In this document: positions 18,526-26,545 of the stretch, piece after piece
Numbering within the stretch: position 1 is the first letter of the stretch
Layout of the letters: each line of letters starts with the position of its first letter
Notes under the pieces: generated by a model
Database searches by the model: none
What the model was told of the DNA's origin: nothing
What the model saw: the letters and a program-made list of their open reading frames with translations, nothing else
Made by a program: the position numbers and the translations under genes
Source: Liquorilactobacillus oeni DSM 19972
GTDB lineage: Bacteria > Bacillota > Bacilli > Lactobacillales > Lactobacillaceae
Assembly (NCBI RefSeq): GCF_001436275.1
Contig: NZ_AZEH01000020.1
Location: 348,602 to 412,601 of the forward strand
DNA: 64,000 bases
Reading direction: 5' to 3'

Positions 18526-19344
18526 TTATTTTGTAACTGTTAATTCAACGTTTCCTAGAGTATGGTCAAACTTGGCAGTCCAATTACCAACAGCTAATTT
18601 AGGCGGCAAAACGAATGTCCCAGTAGAAACCATTTGTCCTGTTTGAAGTGGTGTTCCTTGTTCCTCAAGTTTTTTAACCAGCCAGTGAAGAGAATTCAGC
18701 GGATTATTCAAGACTTCAGATGAAACACCTTCTTTAAGTTTCTTGCCATTATAGAGTAGTTCGCAATTAACATGTGCGAGTTCTTCAGTAGTCTTGAAGA
18801 CTTCAGTGGTCGGTTTTTCATTTCCATAAAGAACAAGGCCACCGACAGCTGCATCAGACATCACCAAGTACTTGGATAATGTCGGGAACCAATCTTTAAA
18901 GCGCGAGTCCGGAACTTCCAAACCAGCGGCAACAGTTGTCTTTTGCATTAATTCAAGAAGAGAATCAGTGCTTTTAAGTTCTTTGACCGCTTTAAATTCA
19001 AGTTCAACTTCAACAAGCGGCTCCATTAGGTTTGAGAGACTGACACTGGTCGGAGCATGGAGAAAGCGGCTTGTAACTTGTGCTCCATAAAGCGGAGAAG
19101 TAGAAGCAAACATTTTTTGAGTTTCCTCACTTGTAAGAGAGACTTTGTAACCACCGACTTTTTCTTTTTTGAGATCTGTTAGCCGTCTTTGAACTCGATA
19201 TGCTGTTTCATCGTCGTTTACGGCCCCCTGCCAATCAGAAACGAGAAGCGGTGTACGAGTAGTGTAAGCATGAAAAAGTTTTTGTGCAAAGTTTTCTTGT
19301 TCTTTTGTCAGAGATGTAGTTTCTTTAGTTTGTGTTTGATTCAT
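18526..19344 (-). CDS. 2-keto-4-pentenoate hydratase-family protein
   Basis: A protein of about 272 residues of the fumarylacetoacetase-like hydratase group (MhpD/HpaH type). Visible features are GGYKVSLTSEETQ (about residue 45-57), the metal-ligand EVELEF (about 115-120) and GLEVPDSRF (about 145). Such enzymes hydrate or decarboxylate 2-oxo acids from aromatic breakdown, but lactobacilli lack those pathways, so the real substrate is unknown. ATG 19344 follows GGAGGGG at a good distance; the in-frame ATG at 19359 overlaps that site. The gene lies behind its own T-box and a short leader ORF. Confidence 0.8.
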   Translation of the reverse strand: MNQTQTKETTSLTKEQENFAQKLFHAYTTRTPLLVSDWQGAVNDDETAYRVQRRLTDLKKEKVGGYKVSLTSEETQKMFASTSPLYGAQVTSRFLHAPTSVSLSNLMEPLVEVELEFKAVKELKSTDSLLELMQKTTVAAGLEVPDSRFKDWFPTLSKYLVMSDAAVGGLVLYGNEKPTTEVFKTTEELAHVNCELLYNGKKLKEGVSSEVLNNPLNSLHWLVKKLEEQGTPLQTGQMVSTGTFVLPPKLAVGNWTAKFDHTLGNVELTVTK

Positions 19345-19369
19345 TGTTAACCCCTCCATTTTTTGAGAG

Positions 19370-19412
19370 CGGTTCCTAAATGCATGTCCATGCTGGTGAG
19401 GAACCGCTAAAA
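19370..19412 (-). promoter_or_regulatory. Stable hairpin just upstream of the hydratase ribosome binding site
   Basis: On the minus strand AGCGGTTCC and GGAACCGCT form a perfect 9-bp stem, and the loop contains GCATGGACATGC, which can pair further. No U-run follows, so it is not a classic terminator. It spans the stop codon of the short leader ORF and ends about 15 nt before the Shine-Dalgarno sequence, a position suited to translational or processing control. Confidence 0.5.
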
Positions 19413-19480
19413 CTGTACTTCAACTTTAAAATCTGAATATTGCCATCGTCGCTTTTAATACCACTTTCATCGCCTTGCAT
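19376..19480 (-). CDS. 34-codon leader ORF between the T-box and the hydratase gene
   Basis: ATG at 19480 follows GGTGAGGA, a fair ribosome binding site, after 4 nt. The 34-codon peptide runs MQGDESGIKSDDGNIQILKL.. and ends ..SPAWTCI before TAG at 19376. It lies wholly between the T-box terminator and the hydratase gene, and its last codons form the left arm and loop of a stable hairpin. It contains one Trp codon near the end. I recognise no homologue. It could be a leader peptide, a small protein, or chance. Confidence 0.35.
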   Translation of the reverse strand: MQGDESGIKSDDGNIQILKLKYSFSGSSPAWTCI

Positions 19481-19507
19481 GGTTTCCTCACCTACCTTTT
19501 TATTAAA

Positions 19508-19803
19508 TCTAAACAAAAAACGCCCTTTAACCATCTATCTGGTCAAAGGGCGTTAAAACGCGGTACCACCTTTAAATTGCACCTACTATGAAAAAGATGC
19601 CTCTTACAAACTCTTTATAAGAATTTGCACACTCGATAATGGGAGTCCCCAGCAGAATCTAATATCGCTTTGATTTCGAACTGCAGCTCAAAGGTGATTT
19701 TCTTTTACGTTCGTTCGCTCACCTTTCCATTATCGGAGAGTCCCTAAAACCGCGTACGTAAAATACTTTCCTAATCAACGCTTCTCATTTAAATTTAATT
19801 TGT
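19508..19803 (-). promoter_or_regulatory. T-box leader of the hydratase gene
   Basis: On the minus strand the T-box AAAGGTGGTACCGCG (19572-19558) precedes a strong hairpin (AACGCCCTTTGACC / GGTTAAAGGGCGTT) with TTTTTTG, ending near 19508. A 9-bp helix CGATAATGG/CCATTATCG frames the stem I region, with a nested AAAGGTGA/TCACCTTT hairpin. The specifier is not certain: TGG (Trp, 19651-19649) fits the spacing before GGACTCC, while GAC (Asp) is the alternative. The usual GGTTGGTGA loop is not obvious, so stem I may be atypical. Confidence 0.85.
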
Positions 19804-19810
19804 TATCGGT

Positions 19811-19839
19811 ATATTAACGCTAATTTAGCGAGCAGTCAA
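19811..19839 (-). promoter_or_regulatory. Promoter of the hydratase T-box transcript
   Basis: TTGACT (19839-19834), a 17-nt spacer and TAATAT (19816-19811) on the minus strand lie directly upstream of the T-box leader. The hydratase is therefore transcribed separately from the aldehyde dehydrogenase gene upstream. Confidence 0.6.
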
Positions 19840-19883
19840 GGGCCTTTTTAAATTACTTTTAAAAATAACTTACTTTAACTTAA

Positions 19884-21251
19884 TCATTCTAACACCGTTT
19901 TAATATTAGCAAATTCACGAATTCCCAAATCGCTTAATTCGCGGCCATAACCAGATCTTTTAACACCGCCGAATGGAAATTCCGGGTTAGAAGATAAAGG
20001 CTGATTAAGTGCCACCTGGCCAGTTTCAACTTTAGTAGCTAATTTCTGTGCATGTTTTGGATCACTTGAGTAAACTGCCCCGCCAAGTCCATATTGTGAA
20101 TGGTTTGCGATTTTTAAAATCTCCTCTTCAGTTTCGGCCTTGTAAATTTGTGCAACCGGACCAAAAAGCTCAGTATCATACATCGGATTGGCAGAGGACA
20201 TACCTGTGATGATCAGAGGATTAAAGAAGGCACCAGGGCCTTCTACAGGAGTGGGATCACCCCAAATAACTTTAGATCCTCCGGCAATAACTTTACTTAC
20301 TTGTTCTTGTAAATTCTTTTGTGCAGTTTTTGAAGAAAGGGGAGCCAGCGTTGTCGTTTCGTCTAATGGATCTCCCAGCTTTTTCTTCTTAAACTCTTCG
20401 ATAATTCCAGCAAGAAATTTATTATAGATTCTACTTTGGACAATATATCTTTTAGCTGCAGTGCAGACTTGCCCAGAATTATTCAGGCGTGCCGAAACAG
20501 CACCTTTGACGGCGGTTTCAAGGTCAGCATCATTTAAAACGATGCAAACATCGGTGCCGCCAAGTTCCATTGTAGATTTCTTCAGATTTTTACCAGCTTC
20601 TGCAGCAATAATCGCACCAGCCTTTTCAGAACCGGTTAAGGCAACACCTTGAACACGATCATCAGCAATGACTTTATTGACTTGATCGTAATTGATGAAC
20701 AGATTCTTAAATGCACCTTCTGGAAGGCCAGCAGTTTTGCAGGCATCTTCAAAAGCTTGTGCGCATTCTGGAACAATGCTGGCATGTTTTAATAATACTG
20801 GGTTTCCTAAGATAAAATTAGGTGCGAAGACCCGCATGATCTGTGTGTAAGGAAAATTCCAAGGTTCAACAGCAAGAATCGTACCAATTGAATTAAATTC
20901 GGTATGCGCTTTTTTTCCAGCTACACTTTTATACGTTTGGTTTTTAAGGTTTTTTTCACCGTTATTGACATAATAATTTGCAAAGGCTGCATTTTTTTCA
21001 ACTTCTCCGCGAGCTTCAGAGATTCTTTTGCCCATGTTTGTTGTCATGAAACGAGCATATTTATCAATGTTATTTGTAAATTCGTTTGCAAGTTTTGCTA
21101 ACAGCTCTGCTCTTTTTGAAATCGGCTCTGTCTTTGCCTGACGATAAAAAGCATCAGCTTTTTTTAAGGCAGCCTCCAATTCTTCATTGGATGTTTCGGC
21201 AAATTCTCGGATCAGTTCACCGTTATAAGGGTTAATTGCTTTATAAGACAC
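19884..21251 (-). CDS. NAD(P)-dependent aldehyde dehydrogenase, probably succinate-semialdehyde type
   Basis: A 455-residue aldehyde dehydrogenase. It has the cofactor/active-site segment ILAVEPWNFPYTQI (about residues 125-138), the general base in TMELGGTD (about 230) and the catalytic Cys in NNSGQVCTAAKR (about 265). The compact length and motif variants match the enzymes annotated as succinate-semialdehyde dehydrogenase in lactobacilli. The true aldehyde is not proven by sequence. The ATG follows GAAAGGAG. It is a single gene; the T-box gene downstream has its own promoter. Confidence 0.85.
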   Translation of the reverse strand: MSYKAINPYNGELIREFAETSNEELEAALKKADAFYRQAKTEPISKRAELLAKLANEFTNNIDKYARFMTTNMGKRISEARGEVEKNAAFANYYVNNGEKNLKNQTYKSVAGKKAHTEFNSIGTILAVEPWNFPYTQIMRVFAPNFILGNPVLLKHASIVPECAQAFEDACKTAGLPEGAFKNLFINYDQVNKVIADDRVQGVALTGSEKAGAIIAAEAGKNLKKSTMELGGTDVCIVLNDADLETAVKGAVSARLNNSGQVCTAAKRYIVQSRIYNKFLAGIIEEFKKKKLGDPLDETTTLAPLSSKTAQKNLQEQVSKVIAGGSKVIWGDPTPVEGPGAFFNPLIITGMSSANPMYDTELFGPVAQIYKAETEEEILKIANHSQYGLGGAVYSSDPKHAQKLATKVETGQVALNQPLSSNPEFPFGGVKRSGYGRELSDLGIREFANIKTVLE

Positions 21252-21323
21252 TTAAAAGACTCCTTTCTGTTACAGCCCTAATTATAGAAGTAATTGCCAG
21301 CGGATGAAAATAAAAAGATTGAC

Positions 21324-23009
21324 TTAAGAAAGAGGTTTGAAAGCAAGTGCTTCATAAGGCCGTAGTTTAAGTTTTTTTGGCAATTGTTCATTGTATTTAA
21401 AAGGATAGTTGCCAAGCAATAATGATACCTGACCCTGCAGTTTTTTCGGTATTTCGATACTTGTTTCTTTTTCATAAAAATTAGCTAAAACAATTATTTG
21501 CTGCTCATTTAAAAAGCGCCGGTAGGCAAAAACTTGAGGATGTTCAGCAAAAAGTGCTTCGAAATGTCCAATTGCAATTAGTTCTTCAGTTTTGCGCAAC
21601 TGAATAAGTTTTTGGTAAAATTCAAATATTTCACCGTGTGCAAGTTCACGCTCAACATTTATTTTAGCTTGATTTGTCGGCATCAGCCACGGTTTTGTAG
21701 TTGAAAAGCCGGCATACTTGGTTGCATTCCACTGCATAGGCGTTCGACTATTATCACGTGATTTTAAAGAAACGGCTTTAAAAGCTTCTTGTTCGGAATA
21801 ACCCTTTTTTAAAAGGGCATTGTAAGCATTTTTAGTTTCCACATCATTATAACTAGAAATTTCAGAATAGGAAGGATTCGGCATTCCGAGCTCTTCTCCC
21901 TGATAAATATAGGGAGTTCCCCGCAGCAAATGGAGAACCAGAGCAAGCATTTCTGCTGACTTTTCGCGGTACTCGTGCACATTGCCGAAGCGGTTTAATG
22001 CACGTGGTTGATCGTGATTATTCCAAAAAAGAGCGTTCCAGCCCCCGTGTCTGTCAAGTTCAGTTTGCCATTCGAAAAGAAGTTTCTTTAATGCAGCAAA
22101 ATCAAAGGGGATAGTCTTCCACTTATTACCATTCTTATAGTCGACTTTTAAGTGATGAAAGGTAAAAACCATTGAGAGTTCATGATTCTGCGGTTGTGTA
22201 TATGCAATCGAATTATTGACCGTTGTAGAAGACATTTCTCCTACAGTAATAATGCTGGAGTCCCGTCCAAAACTGTTTTGGTTGAGTTCTTTCAGGTAAG
22301 TATGGACAACCGGAGTATCGGTATATAGTTTTTTTTCTTGCTGAGGATCTGTTGAATTACGCAAATTTGTGTCTTTGCCGGTCACATTGATTACATCGAA
22401 GCGGAAGCCTTTAACACCCTTATTGCGCCAAAAGTTCACGATTTGTGCTGCTTCTTTACGGACATCGGGGTTATGCCAATCCAAGTCGGCTTGAGTGGGA
22501 TCGTAGAGATGGAGATAGTAGTCTGAGCTGTTACCGAACTTTTTCCAAGCAGAACCACCAAATTTAGACTGCCAATTTGTTGGTACACTGCCATCTTTTT
22601 TTGAAGGCCTGATGTAAAAGTAAGCACGGTATTTAGGATCTCCAGCAAGAGCTTTTTGAAACCAGGGATGGGAGGTTGAACAATGGTTCAGAACCATATC
22701 TAACATGACATCAACATGAATTTCCTTTAACCGCTGTTCCAGTTCTTTAAAATCAGCCATTGTTCCAAAACGTGGATCTATTTTGTAATAGTCTGCAATA
22801 TCGTAGCCATTATCATTTTGGGGAGAAACAAAAAAGGGATTGAACCAGATCATGTCAACGTTTAGCTTTTCAATATAGGGAATTTTTTGAATAATTCCTC
22901 GCAGATCTCCAATGCCGTCACCGTTACTGTCATAAAAAGATTTAGGATAGATCTGATAAATTACCTTTTGTCCCAGTTTGCGATAGTAATCTGTTGTATT
23001 CATAAACAT
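21324..23009 (-). CDS. treC: Trehalose-6-phosphate hydrolase (GH13)
   Basis: A 561-residue GH13 glucosidase. The catalytic triad is visible in GFRFDVINV (nucleophile Asp, about residue 200), TVGEMSS (acid/base Glu, about 257) and WNNHDQPRAL (about 330). QIYPKSFYDSNGDGIGDLRG near residue 20 is typical of oligo-1,6-glucosidase and TreC enzymes. The adjacent TreR gene and trehalose PTS point to cleavage of trehalose 6-phosphate into glucose and glucose 6-phosphate. Its start codon overlaps the treR stop by one base, and a second in-frame Met follows two codons later. Confidence 0.9.
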   Translation of the reverse strand: MFMNTTDYYRKLGQKVIYQIYPKSFYDSNGDGIGDLRGIIQKIPYIEKLNVDMIWFNPFFVSPQNDNGYDIADYYKIDPRFGTMADFKELEQRLKEIHVDVMLDMVLNHCSTSHPWFQKALAGDPKYRAYFYIRPSKKDGSVPTNWQSKFGGSAWKKFGNSSDYYLHLYDPTQADLDWHNPDVRKEAAQIVNFWRNKGVKGFRFDVINVTGKDTNLRNSTDPQQEKKLYTDTPVVHTYLKELNQNSFGRDSSIITVGEMSSTTVNNSIAYTQPQNHELSMVFTFHHLKVDYKNGNKWKTIPFDFAALKKLLFEWQTELDRHGGWNALFWNNHDQPRALNRFGNVHEYREKSAEMLALVLHLLRGTPYIYQGEELGMPNPSYSEISSYNDVETKNAYNALLKKGYSEQEAFKAVSLKSRDNSRTPMQWNATKYAGFSTTKPWLMPTNQAKINVERELAHGEIFEFYQKLIQLRKTEELIAIGHFEALFAEHPQVFAYRRFLNEQQIIVLANFYEKETSIEIPKKLQGQVSLLLGNYPFKYNEQLPKKLKLRPYEALAFKPLS

Positions 23010-23761
23010 TACTTTCCTTTCGTGTTTGTTAAAATTCTTTTCCGTCTTGCAAAGTCTGTAAATTTGAACTTATCTGGACGATGGTAAGAAGCGGTAATTT
23101 GAAAAAGAGTTGTATCTGCCAAATAAGTATAACTTCTGACAACAACCACTAGATCTGCGGTGGCTAACTTCAGTTTTTTTCTAACTTCTTCAGGAGGATT
23201 TTCGACTGTAATTTCCTTAGTTGCATAAGAAATATCGAAACTGAGGTTTTCTTCAAGATATGCGTAAACAGAGTCTGCGGCAGCTTTTTCAGGAAGTTCA
23301 TCTAGTGGAGGAGAAAGAAGATAGTCACGATCTAAAACCTCGGGTTCACCATTAATCAAGCGCAGTCTTTCAAGGTAAAAAGCCGGTTGTTGAGGCTGAA
23401 TAACACCATTTGTCAAAAAATCAGGAACGACAGTTTTTGTTAATTTAAGGACAATGGTCTTTGCATTCATTCCAAGCATTTTATTCAATTCCTTAAAGCT
23501 TGTAATTCCAGAAATGGGAAATGTAAAGCGTTGAATATCCAAAACCATTGAGCCTTTTCCTTTTATTTTTTGAATCAGCCCTAGCTCATTCAGCTGCTCA
23601 AGCGATTTCCGGATCGTTTCACGTGAAGTGCCATATAACTCGCAGAGTTTGTGTTCACTAGGTAAAAAAGTTTGTGCAGCGTAAATTTTATGCTGAATTT
23701 TTATTGCAATATCGTGTGCGATTATATTTTGTTTATTGAAGGTACTCAATGATTTGCACAT
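23009..23761 (-). CDS. treR: GntR-family trehalose operon repressor
   Basis: A 250-residue HutC-subfamily GntR regulator. The winged helix covers about residues 10-75 (LPSEHKLCELYGTSRETIRK), and a UTRA effector domain follows (about 90-240). TreR proteins bind TGTATATACA operators and release DNA when trehalose 6-phosphate accumulates; two exact operators are in the divergent intergenic region. The longest start, ATG 23761, lies almost on its AAAGG ribosome binding site, so TTG at 23749 may be the true start. It is transcribed ahead of treC. Confidence 0.9.
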   Translation of the reverse strand: MCKSLSTFNKQNIIAHDIAIKIQHKIYAAQTFLPSEHKLCELYGTSRETIRKSLEQLNELGLIQKIKGKGSMVLDIQRFTFPISGITSFKELNKMLGMNAKTIVLKLTKTVVPDFLTNGVIQPQQPAFYLERLRLINGEPEVLDRDYLLSPPLDELPEKAAADSVYAYLEENLSFDISYATKEITVENPPEEVRKKLKLATADLVVVVRSYTYLADTTLFQITASYHRPDKFKFTDFARRKRILTNTKGK

Positions 23762-23800
23762 CCTTTAGAAATCTTTTTTCTTAATATATCATATTGTTCC

Positions 23801-23810
23801 TGTATATACA
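23801..23810. promoter_or_regulatory. TreR operator 1
   Basis: The exact palindrome TGTATATACA lies 40 bp upstream of treR, fitting autoregulation of the treR-treC unit. Confidence 0.75.
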
Positions 23811-24091
23811 TGATTATAGAGGAACAAGACTATTGATATTACAGCTCATAACGATAATTGAAAACTAATGTCTAAAAACACTACTTGTGCATTGTTTTCC
23901 TGGTTTTGTATCCATTTATAGTTCTGCTGTTCTTAATTAAAAGCGCATATACAAGAAAAATTTGGGTATTTTTGAGTATCAGCGCTGCAAAGCTGTAGAC
24001 TAATTTTACGCTTGTAACGGTTGATAGCCGTCTAAAAGACAACATGTTTTTCTGCTATTTACTAGAAGCAGAATTTAAAAAGGCTATTAAA

Positions 24092-24120
24092 TTGACTTTA
24101 TGTATATACACGTTTTATCA
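24092..24120 (+). promoter_or_regulatory. Promoter of the trehalose PTS genes with embedded TreR operator 2
   Basis: TTGACT (24092-24097) and a weak -10 near 24115-24120 (TTATCA) flank a second exact operator TGTATATACA at 24101-24110. An operator lying between the -35 and -10 elements would block RNA polymerase directly. Confidence 0.65.
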
Positions 24121-24135
24121 TTAGTTTGAATTAAA

Positions 24136-24149
24136 TGAAAGCGATTTAA
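24136..24149 (+). promoter_or_regulatory. CcpA cre site upstream of the trehalose PTS genes
   Basis: TGAAAGCGATTTAA matches TGWAANCGNTNWCA at 13 of 14 positions. It lies just after the promoter, where CcpA would act as a roadblock during growth on preferred sugar. Confidence 0.65.
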
Positions 24150-24179
24150 CTTGGTCTTGTAATTTTAGGAGGGATTTTA

Positions 24180-24677
24180 ATGTTTGGGTTTAGCAAAAAA
24201 AAGTCCGACACAATAGAGGTGCTTTCTCCAGCAACTGGACAGGTTGTTGCTCTGTCCGATGTGGATGATGCGGTATTTTCAACTGGTAATATGGGTAAGG
24301 GCTTTGGATTGGAGCCAACAGAAGATGAGATTTTGTCGCCTGTAACGGGAAAAGTAACTTTGGTGGCCGAAACAAAACATGCTTTAGGAATTGAAACGGC
24401 AGAAGGGGTGGATATTTTAGTACACATGGGGATTGACACCGTCGAATTAAAAGGCAAACCCTTCGAAATCAATGTTGCAGTTGGTCAAAAGGTTAAAGCA
24501 GGCCAAAAGGTCGCTACTATGGATGTTAAACAAATTCAAGAAGACAAACTTAAAGCAACAATTATGGTAGTAGCAACCAATACGGCTGATATGGTTGATA
24601 AGGTTGAGATGGAAGTGAATAAGAAGTGTTCGGCGGGTAACGTTATTGGGAAGATTAAGTTGAAGAAAGAGGAGTGA
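24180..24677 (+). CDS. PTS EIIA component, glucose family (trehalose)
   Basis: A 165-residue EIIA of the glucose superfamily. The phospho-accepting His lies in DILVHMGIDTVELKG (about residue 82), and the second active-site His is in ETKHALGIE (about 67). It passes phosphate from HPr to the EIIB domain of the trehalose permease encoded next. In many bacteria this domain is fused to the C-terminus of EIIBC; here it is a separate first gene. The ATG follows AGGAGGG. Confidence 0.88.
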   Translation: MFGFSKKKSDTIEVLSPATGQVVALSDVDDAVFSTGNMGKGFGLEPTEDEILSPVTGKVTLVAETKHALGIETAEGVDILVHMGIDTVELKGKPFEINVAVGQKVKAGQKVATMDVKQIQEDKLKATIMVVATNTADMVDKVEMEVNKKCSAGNVIGKIKLKKEE

Positions 24678-24682
24678 CAACT

Positions 24683-26161
24683 ATGGCAAAGAAAGATTAT
24701 TCTGGGTTGGCAAAGAAGATTATTAGCGATGTTGGAGGAGAGAAAAATATCGATAATCTTATTCATTGTATTACCCGATTACGTTTTTATCTGAAAGATG
24801 AAAGCGTTGCTAAGGATGAAGATCTGAAAAAGACCACCGGTGTAATTGATGTCATCAAAGCATCTGGCCAGTATCAAGTTGTAATCGGTAATGAGGTTGG
24901 TAATGTATACGATGCTGTGGTGCAGGAACTCGGACCGCAATTTGCTGCTAAAATCGATGATGGTGCTACAACTACGGCTTCAGCAACAGATAAACAAAAA
25001 GGAAATCCTGTAACGAGAGGGATTAATAACCTGATTGGTGTTATTACGGGTTCTATGACACCGGTAATTGGTGTGATTGCAGCAGCTGGGATTATTAAGG
25101 GGATATTGGCATTATTAACTTTACCGCAGTTAGGCTCTTTGCTGGATGTTAAAAGCACACTTTATCTGACAATCAGTGCTATAGCAGATTCGGCCTTTTT
25201 CTTTCTTCCGATTCTAGTCGGGTTTTCTGCAGCCCGTTATATGAAGGGCGATCCTGTCATTACGGCTGTAATCGGTGGAGTGTTAACATATCCCCAGATT
25301 ATAACATGGGGAACTAATTTTAAGACCATGTTCTCTATTGGAGGATTTGATTTTCAATTTTTGAACTACACATATTCGATTTTTCCGATGATTCTTGCAG
25401 CATGGTTTGCTAAAGAAATCGGCGGCTGGCTCAAAAAAAATCTTCCCAGTTATCTGCAAATGATCTTCACACCATTAATCACAGTTTTAGTTGTTAGTGT
25501 AATCACGTTAGTTCTAACAGGCCCAATAATTCAAGGAGCTGCTAATGGAATAGCTGATTTTATTAATTGGCTCGTTCATGTTTCAGGTTGGCTTGGGGGC
25601 CTCGTAATCGGCGGTTTCTACCAAATTTTGGTTATTTTTGGTCTGCATTGGGGCGTTGTACCTTTGGTTGCACAACAGATTTCTGGTAGCGGTGAAAGTG
25701 CACTTAATGCAATTATTTCGGGAACAATGGTTTCACAAGGGGCCGCAGTTTTGGCAGTGGCTATTAAGTCAAAGAAGGAAAATCTGAAAGGCTTGGGTTT
25801 TGCTGCTGCAATTTCAGCATTTTGCGGTGTCACAGAACCTGCAATTTATGGTGTTAACTTGCGTTATCGTAGAGTTTTCATTTCAGGATTAATCGGGTCT
25901 GCCGTGTCAGGCTTTATTACCGGACTTATGCATGGTAATATGTTCGGTTTTACGGGTTCGCTGATTGGTTTTTCATCATTCTTTGATCCCAAAAATCCTG
26001 CTCAGCTTACCAGCTTTTACGCTTTCTTACTTTCAAGTCTAGCAGCGATTATTGTCAGCTTCTTGGTAACTTGGTTCTGGGGATACAATGACAAGATGGT
26101 AATGAGCGAAAAAGTCGAAAAGAAAGAAAATCCAAGCAAAAAAAATGCTGTCAAAGCATAA
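24683..26161 (+). CDS. treB: Trehalose-specific PTS EIIBC permease
   Basis: A permease of about 492 residues. The N-terminal EIIB domain (about residues 1-85) has the phospho-cysteine in NLIHCITRLRFYL. The EIIC membrane domain (about 105-475, about ten segments) includes CGVTEPAIYGVNLRYR. It imports trehalose as trehalose 6-phosphate, the substrate of TreC. GTG at 24674 overlaps the upstream stop codon; ATG 24683, eight bases after GGAG, is the better start. Specificity is assigned from the TreR/TreC neighbours and operators; sucrose and beta-glucoside permeases look similar. Confidence 0.88.
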   Translation: MAKKDYSGLAKKIISDVGGEKNIDNLIHCITRLRFYLKDESVAKDEDLKKTTGVIDVIKASGQYQVVIGNEVGNVYDAVVQELGPQFAAKIDDGATTTASATDKQKGNPVTRGINNLIGVITGSMTPVIGVIAAAGIIKGILALLTLPQLGSLLDVKSTLYLTISAIADSAFFFLPILVGFSAARYMKGDPVITAVIGGVLTYPQIITWGTNFKTMFSIGGFDFQFLNYTYSIFPMILAAWFAKEIGGWLKKNLPSYLQMIFTPLITVLVVSVITLVLTGPIIQGAANGIADFINWLVHVSGWLGGLVIGGFYQILVIFGLHWGVVPLVAQQISGSGESALNAIISGTMVSQGAAVLAVAIKSKKENLKGLGFAAAISAFCGVTEPAIYGVNLRYRRVFISGLIGSAVSGFITGLMHGNMFGFTGSLIGFSSFFDPKNPAQLTSFYAFLLSSLAAIIVSFLVTWFWGYNDKMVMSEKVEKKENPSKKNAVKA

Positions 26162-26487
26162 TAAAAGTTGAGGATTTATAGTGTTGTCTTTGTTTCACAT
26201 GAAACTAAAATTCACTTATTTAATAATATAATATGCAATCTTTAAAAGTTTACAGTGAGACAGTAATGAAGATGTATTTTCGTTGCTGTTTTATTTTTGT
26301 TTATGCAAGTTTTTTACCGTTATCTTCTACTGAAAAAATTGAAAGCAAGGTAAATTACTGCAGTTTTTTGCAAAATAAGGGTCACAATAGACAGATATAG
26401 TAGCTGAAAATCTGAGTGTAAAAGATTGTGAATTTATTCATAAACAATGGCACGATGGTTCGTGACTAAGTGTTGGTTAATAGGTAT
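26162..26487. other. Intergenic region between the trehalose and mannitol loci
   Basis: An AT-rich gap of about 330 bases before the mtl cre site. A loose inverted repeat GGCACG/CGTGAC at 26447-26465 might be part of an MtlR activator site, since MtlR boxes contain TTGNCA and TGNCAA halves. I see no clear terminator after treB and no ORF worth calling. Confidence 0.35.
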
Positions 26488-26516
26488 TGTAAATGCTTAC
26501 ATTTGGTACCTATAAT
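26488..26516 (+). promoter_or_regulatory. mtlA promoter with CcpA cre site
   Basis: The palindrome TGTAAATGCTTACA (26488-26501) matches the cre consensus at 13 of 14 positions and occupies the -35 region. A perfect -10 TATAAT sits at 26511-26516. The lack of a -35 consensus fits an activator-dependent promoter (MtlR) that CcpA can block directly. Confidence 0.7.
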
Positions 26517-26545
26517 AATAGTGTAGAAAAGAAGGAGGTATTCCA

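Noticed and set aside
24009..24025. Second cre site in the trehalose intergenic region
   Set aside because: TGTAACGGTTGATA departs from the consensus in its central CG, so the match is too weak.
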